A stretch of DNA of 64,000 nucleotides from DATHZQ01 sp965216945. GTDB taxonomy: Bacteria; Actinomycetota; Acidimicrobiia; Spongiisociales; UBA5794. Position 1 is the stretch's first letter. The number at the start of each line of letters is the position of its first letter. Positions 60,606 to 64,000 of this stretch are shown here, piece after piece. Below the pieces are notes generated by a model that had not been told where the DNA came from, ran no database searches, and saw nothing but the letters and a program-made list of their open reading frames with translations. The stretch is from assembly GCA_965216945.1 (NCBI GenBank), contig CBDCGU010000003.1, forward strand, positions 1,550,001-1,614,000, written 5' to 3'. The position numbers and the translations under genes were made by a program.

Positions 60606-61478
60606 TCAGAGCGCGACGGCAACACCGATGCCATCCTCTTCTCGAGTCGCATCGAACCCGGCGAGGATCCCGCCCGCAAGGACGAGACCGATACCGACCA
60701 AGGCGAGCGCATCCGGTGTCTCGTCGAGAAACAGCATGGCCCAGACGATGGCACTCGCCGGCTCGAGGTACATGATCACGCTCACGAACGCCACGGGTAG
60801 CCGGCGCATTGCCCCCCAGAAGACCCAGCCGGCGACGCCGGTGAGGACGGCACCGAGCACCACGAGCTGTGGCCAGAACTGGGCGGACTCCCGAGCGGCC
60901 TCCACAGCCCACGGTGTCATGACGAGCGACGCGATGGTCAACTCGCCGGCGGCCACCACGAGGCCGCCCAGCGCCGTCGCCGCCGGCTTGGCCACGAGCA
61001 TGAGCGCCGCAAGGCTCAGAGCGCCGAAAATGGCGGCGGCGAGCCCGAGAGCCGTCGTCTCGCCTCCGGGTCGGACCACTGCCAGCACCCCGAGCAGCGC
61101 GATCGCCACACCGGCAAAGACCTGGGGCCGTGGATGCTCGTCCAGCACCCGCGTCGCCACAACCGAAGCGATGACCGGACCCACGTACAAGATGGCGAGG
61201 GCGGTGGCCACCGTTGTCTCGGTGAGCGCCAGGAAGAAGCTCGACCAATGTGCGGCGAGGATCACGCCCGACAGGGCGATGCGCCGCCCGTGCTCGCGGG
61301 GAAGCCGCAGCCTGCCCTGGACGGCCAAGATCGCAAGCAGCGTGACCGCACCCAGCCAGACGCGAGCCGCCACCAACTGCTGCCAGGGCACGTCGCCGCG
61401 CACGATCAGCGGGATGGCGCCCCAGGAGACGACGACGGCAGCAAGAAGGAGCGCTGCTGCGAGCGGCGTGCGGACCAT
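60606..61478 (-). CDS. EamA/DMT-family transporter
   Basis: 290-aa membrane protein with ten helices in two EamA repeats. Typical motifs are AAHWSSFFLALTETTVATALAI in the first repeat and VSVIMYLEPASAIVWAMLFLDE in the second. It is a metabolite exporter or importer of unknown specificity. TAAGCT (61485-61490) lies 6 nt before the ATG. Confidence 0.88.
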   Translation of the reverse strand: MVRTPLAAALLLAAVVVSWGAIPLIVRGDVPWQQLVAARVWLGAVTLLAILAVQGRLRLPREHGRRIALSGVILAAHWSSFFLALTETTVATALAILYVGPVIASVVATRVLDEHPRPQVFAGVAIALLGVLAVVRPGGETTALGLAAAIFGALSLAALMLVAKPAATALGGLVVAAGELTIASLVMTPWAVEAARESAQFWPQLVVLGAVLTGVAGWVFWGAMRRLPVAFVSVIMYLEPASAIVWAMLFLDETPDALALVGIGLVLAGGILAGFDATREEDGIGVAVAL

Positions 61479-61484
61479 CGGCTC

Positions 61485-61490
61485 AGCTTA
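61485..61490 (-). promoter_or_regulatory. -10 box of probable leaderless EamA mRNA
   Basis: TAAGCT on the minus strand, 6 nt from the ATG at 61478. Confidence 0.45.
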
Positions 61491-61601
61491 CGCACCCACC
61501 GGGCCCACTCCTCGGCGGGCCGCGGTCCCCGCGAGCCTCGCGGCCGGGATGGGTCGCACCCGCCGTGCAGAGGCAGAAGGCAGGTTGTCGAATCTGCCGG
61601 C

Positions 61602-62183
61602 TCAACCCCCCGGGAATGGGTGGTCCCGGGGATCCACCTCCACGACCGGTCCCGCCGGCTCGATCGCATCCCAATCCGGAGGACCCTCGATGGCGGCTAT
61701 CCATCGCTCCAGGAGCCGATCCGCACGACTGGCCGGCCGTTTCACACCGCCGTCCCGCGTCCAACTCCACACGTCGCCGAGCACGATCGCGATGGCGTTG
61801 ACGAACGACTTCAGGGCGACATATGCCGACACGACGGCGAGCACGAACAGGGGAACACCGTTGACGATCGAACCAGCGATGGCAAAGGCGATGGCGGCAA
61901 CCAACCCGATGACGACATGTCCCCGGATCCGGGCCCGGGTGCGCCTCTCGCCGTCGACCCACTCCGCCCATCTCATGGCCTCGCCCACGGTGTCGTGAAA
62001 CGTAGTCCCCACGCTGTGGCCCGGCGAGGAGAGCCGGTAGGGTGCGGCATCGAGCTGCCACAGCTCCTCTCTACCTTCGACGGGACGAATCCGAAAGCCG
62101 GAGGCGGCAAACCCGTTCGGTTCTTCGTGCCAAACGATGGGCAATGCCCTCACCTCGGGTCCAGTCTGTGTCAACCGCGCCAC
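61602..62183 (-). CDS. Membrane protein of unknown function
   Basis: 193-aa protein. A soluble N-terminal part (about 1-85, with FRIRPVEGREELWQLDAAPYRL) is followed by two helices at about 88-108 and 110-135 and a soluble acidic tail. No family recognised. The start is uncertain: GTG 62183 is the longest option. Same strand as the next small membrane protein, 44 nt away. Confidence 0.55.
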   Translation of the reverse strand: MARLTQTGPEVRALPIVWHEEPNGFAASGFRIRPVEGREELWQLDAAPYRLSSPGHSVGTTFHDTVGEAMRWAEWVDGERRTRARIRGHVVIGLVAAIAFAIAGSIVNGVPLFVLAVVSAYVALKSFVNAIAIVLGDVWSWTRDGGVKRPASRADRLLERWIAAIEGPPDWDAIEPAGPVVEVDPRDHPFPGG

Positions 62184-62226
62184 CGATGCAAGGGCGTTTG
62201 CCTGGCTCGTGGCCGGCGCCTCGGGT

Positions 62227-62601
62227 TCAGGCTTCGTCGCTGCGGAGGCGAGACATCAGCTCGTAGGCGGCGATCGTGACTCGTTCCAGCATGGTGTCGA
62301 GCACACCGGCGGTGAGGAGCGCAAAGGCGACGACGAGGAAGATGGGGTTGGTCGACAGCAGGAACAGCAGACCGGCGAACGCGGCGGTCCGAAGCCAGCG
62401 GCGCAACCGCCGAGCGACGCCGAAGCCTCGCTGTTGTGCCCACGCCCACATCGTGGCCGCTCCGATCAATCCCAGGCCGGTCCAGCGTGCGATCTCCATC
62501 TCGTAGGGCTCGGCTTCGACGAGCCCCAAGATCACGGCCGGGTACACGAGAGCGACCGCCCCGAGAACTCCCAGGCCCGCTGCGATGACGCCGCTCCGCA
62601 T
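62227..62601 (-). CDS. Three-helix membrane protein
   Basis: 124-aa protein with helices at about 5-30, 40-56 and 72-95 and a basic loop (RRLRRWLR). The ATG at 62601 follows CACAAT (62609-62614) by 7 nt, the same unusual box found before the divergent ankyrin gene. The longer frame to the right is a shadow of that gene. Function unknown. Confidence 0.65.
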   Translation of the reverse strand: MRSGVIAAGLGVLGAVALVYPAVILGLVEAEPYEMEIARWTGLGLIGAATMWAWAQQRGFGVARRLRRWLRTAAFAGLLFLLSTNPIFLVVAFALLTAGVLDTMLERVTIAAYELMSRLRSDEA

Positions 62602-62686
62602 CGGGCCGATTGTGGCACATGGCTGCGGCGTGTCGCGCAGGAGTGCACCATTTCCGCCGCCGGTTCCGCAAGGCACAATGGTTGCC

Positions 62687-63529
62687 ATGTCCGAATCCAC
62701 CGCTTCCCACCCCCGGCGGCTACGGCTGCTGACGGTGGTGGTGCTTGCCGTCGCCGTCGCCTCCGCGGTCTGGCTCGTCGTGCGCAACCCGACCGAACCA
62801 ACCGGCACCCTCGCCGATGCCGTCGCCGGCGGCGACGTGGCGCTGGCGCGGCGTCTTCTTGCGGGCGGCGCCGATCCGGACAGCCCACGAGTCCTCGGGT
62901 TGACACCACTCATGCGTGCCGTGAACCGCGACGACGTGGAGATGGCCGCCGTGTTGATCGAGGCGGGGGCGTCGCTCGGCGCCACCGATCCTGAAGGGTT
63001 GTCGCCCATACACATCGCAGCACAGGCCGACGCCGCCGAGAGCATCGTGCTGCTCATCCGCAACGGCGCCGACGTGGCGGCCCTCTCCCGCAGCGGCATG
63101 GCGCCCATTCACAGCGCCGCAGACACGGGTAGCGCCCTGGCGCTCGAGGCGCTCGTTCGACATGGCGTCGACCCCGACCTGCGGTCCGAGGCCGTGACCC
63201 AAGGACACGGGTACCCCCGCGTCCTGGGCGCCACACCGCTGGGACTTGCGGCTCGCCGCAGCCAGGAGGCTGCCGTCGCCACGCTGCTTGCGACCGGAGC
63301 CACCGTCGATGCCCCGTCGACGAGCGGTCACACACCCCTGCAGATCGCCGTGTTCGCCGGCAGCCGGCCGGAGCTCGTCCAGGCGCTCCTGGAGGCGGGC
63401 GCCGACCCCACGGTGGTGGCGATCTGTGAGCTCGGGTGCTCCGTAGCCTCCGGCGACGTCCTCGCCTGGGCTCGAGAGCTGGACCGAACCGAGCTCGTCC
63501 CGCTGCTCGAAGCGGCGCTCGCCGAGTGA
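62687..63529 (+). CDS. Membrane-anchored ankyrin-repeat protein
   Basis: 280-aa protein. A single N-terminal helix (about 12-33, LRLLTVVVLAVAVASAVWLVV) anchors or exports it. At least five ankyrin repeats follow, recognisable by GLTPLMRAV, GLSPIHIAA, GMAPIHSAA, GATPLGLAA and GHTPLQIAV at about 35-residue intervals. It is probably a protein-binding scaffold outside the membrane. ATG 62687 is preceded by CACAAT at 7 nt; an ATG at 62678 in frame is an alternative. Confidence 0.82.
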   Translation: MSESTASHPRRLRLLTVVVLAVAVASAVWLVVRNPTEPTGTLADAVAGGDVALARRLLAGGADPDSPRVLGLTPLMRAVNRDDVEMAAVLIEAGASLGATDPEGLSPIHIAAQADAAESIVLLIRNGADVAALSRSGMAPIHSAADTGSALALEALVRHGVDPDLRSEAVTQGHGYPRVLGATPLGLAARRSQEAAVATLLATGATVDAPSTSGHTPLQIAVFAGSRPELVQALLEAGADPTVVAICELGCSVASGDVLAWARELDRTELVPLLEAALAE

Positions 63530-63539
63530 CCAACTCGGT

Positions 63540-63995
63540 TCAGGTTGCACTCCGAACGCTGCGCCATGCGCTGTACTCGTCGGCGAAGCCGAGCATGATC
63601 AGCGGCAACACGCCGCCGGTGAACACCCCCGCCGGCGTGATCACAACCAGGAGCACGAGTGTGTAGACCACGGTCATGACCACCGACCACAGCCGCCACT
63701 TCATCACCTCGTACACCTCGGGCCGCCGCAAGGTGAGCGCCCCACCGACCCCGAATCCCGCGGTGGCCCCCAGGACCGGTGACAGCAGGCCGACACCGAA
63801 CCCGACCACGATCAGCAGGCCCATTGCCCGCAGCACCTGCTTGGCGAACCCCATGTACCGCGACAGCGTTCCCAGGGCAACGAAGACGAACGGTGCCACG
63901 GCAAGCCCAACCGCAAGCAGCCCGGTGTCGATGCCGGCCGGCTCCCCCTCCGCACCGGCGAAGGCGGCAGCGTACGGGAAGTAGCTGAACATCAT
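63540..63995 (-). CDS. Four-helix membrane protein at window edge
   Basis: 151-aa protein as seen, with hydrophobic helices at about 25-45, 58-78, 108-125 and 115-135 and a basic loop. The first ATG is 5 nt from the window end, so the true start may lie outside. No recognised family. Convergent with the ankyrin gene, 10 nt apart. Confidence 0.6.
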   Translation of the reverse strand: MMFSYFPYAAAFAGAEGEPAGIDTGLLAVGLAVAPFVFVALGTLSRYMGFAKQVLRAMGLLIVVGFGVGLLSPVLGATAGFGVGGALTLRRPEVYEVMKWRLWSVVMTVVYTLVLLVVITPAGVFTGGVLPLIMLGFADEYSAWRSVRSAT

Positions 63996-64000
63996 GATGA

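Noticed and set aside
1..64000. CRISPR arrays, insertion sequences, prophage or rRNA genes
   Set aside because: Looked for direct-repeat arrays, transposase or integrase motifs and rRNA cores; none seen.

Overview
The window is high-GC bacterial chromosome, almost fully coding, with many 1-4 nt start/stop overlaps. Gene content points to an actinomycetote: FadD15-type acyl-CoA synthetase, a 30-aa bS22-type ribosomal peptide, a CsoR operator of mycobacterial layout, and many start codons lying 6-9 nt after a TANNNT -10 box, the arrangement of leaderless mRNAs. I lean towards a deep-branching, non-streptomycete lineage such as Acidimicrobiia, but no marker here settles the class. I saw no insertion sequence, prophage, CRISPR array or rRNA. 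One tRNA gene is present.

Layout. 0-9.7 kb: an ABC-2 exporter permease with duplicated halves, a long-chain acyl-CoA synthetase, a PlsC-like acyltransferase, an SDR, and an ABC-2 exporter operon of one ATPase and two permeases. 9.9-13 kb: a Fur-family regulator followed by a CbiM/PDGLE/CbiQ/CbiO metal-uptake ECF transporter, with two 17-bp operator-like sites between them. 13-22.3 kb: a monovalent-cation block comprising a 41-aa membrane peptide, a Kef-type antiporter, a universal stress protein, a complete Mrp antiporter operon in which mrpG and mrpE are fused, and a small winged-helix regulator. 22.3-32.4 kb: M20 peptidase, YbaK editing domain, CDF metal transporter, a transsulfuration pair (cystathionine gamma-synthase/lyase and a CBS-like enzyme), an ATP-grasp protein of unknown function, an aminotransferase, an AEC transporter, a second acyltransferase and a flavodoxin. 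32.4-35.2 kb: csoR-copZ-copA copper efflux operon with an evident CsoR operator. 35.3-50.3 kb: mostly housekeeping and single genes (amidohydrolase, PAC2, form II CO-dehydrogenase-like molybdenum hydroxylase, lipoprotein, bS22, homoserine kinase, YjeF-N, alpha/beta hydrolase, PhzF, tRNA-Gly, DUF2071, dCTP deaminase, VOC protein, Ca2+-type P-ATPase). 50.4-64 kb: an FtsX-type exporter operon with two ATPases, one of which ends in an AbrB-like domain; a secreted DUF6351-type hydrolase; two tandem oligopeptide-type ABC ATPases with no permease nearby; a DMT transporter; and small membrane proteins, one with ankyrin repeats.

Theme and novelty. Metal and cation balance recurs: Fur/CbiMQO, Kef, Mrp, CDF, CsoR/CopZ/CopA and a P2-type ATPase. 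The best candidates for new biology are the ATPase-AbrB exporter operon, the permease-less ATPase pair beside the DUF6351 hydrolase, the 41-aa membrane peptide behind a consensus promoter with a palindrome over its -10, and the Fur-linked control of the CbiM operon. None is proven to be a new system from sequence alone.
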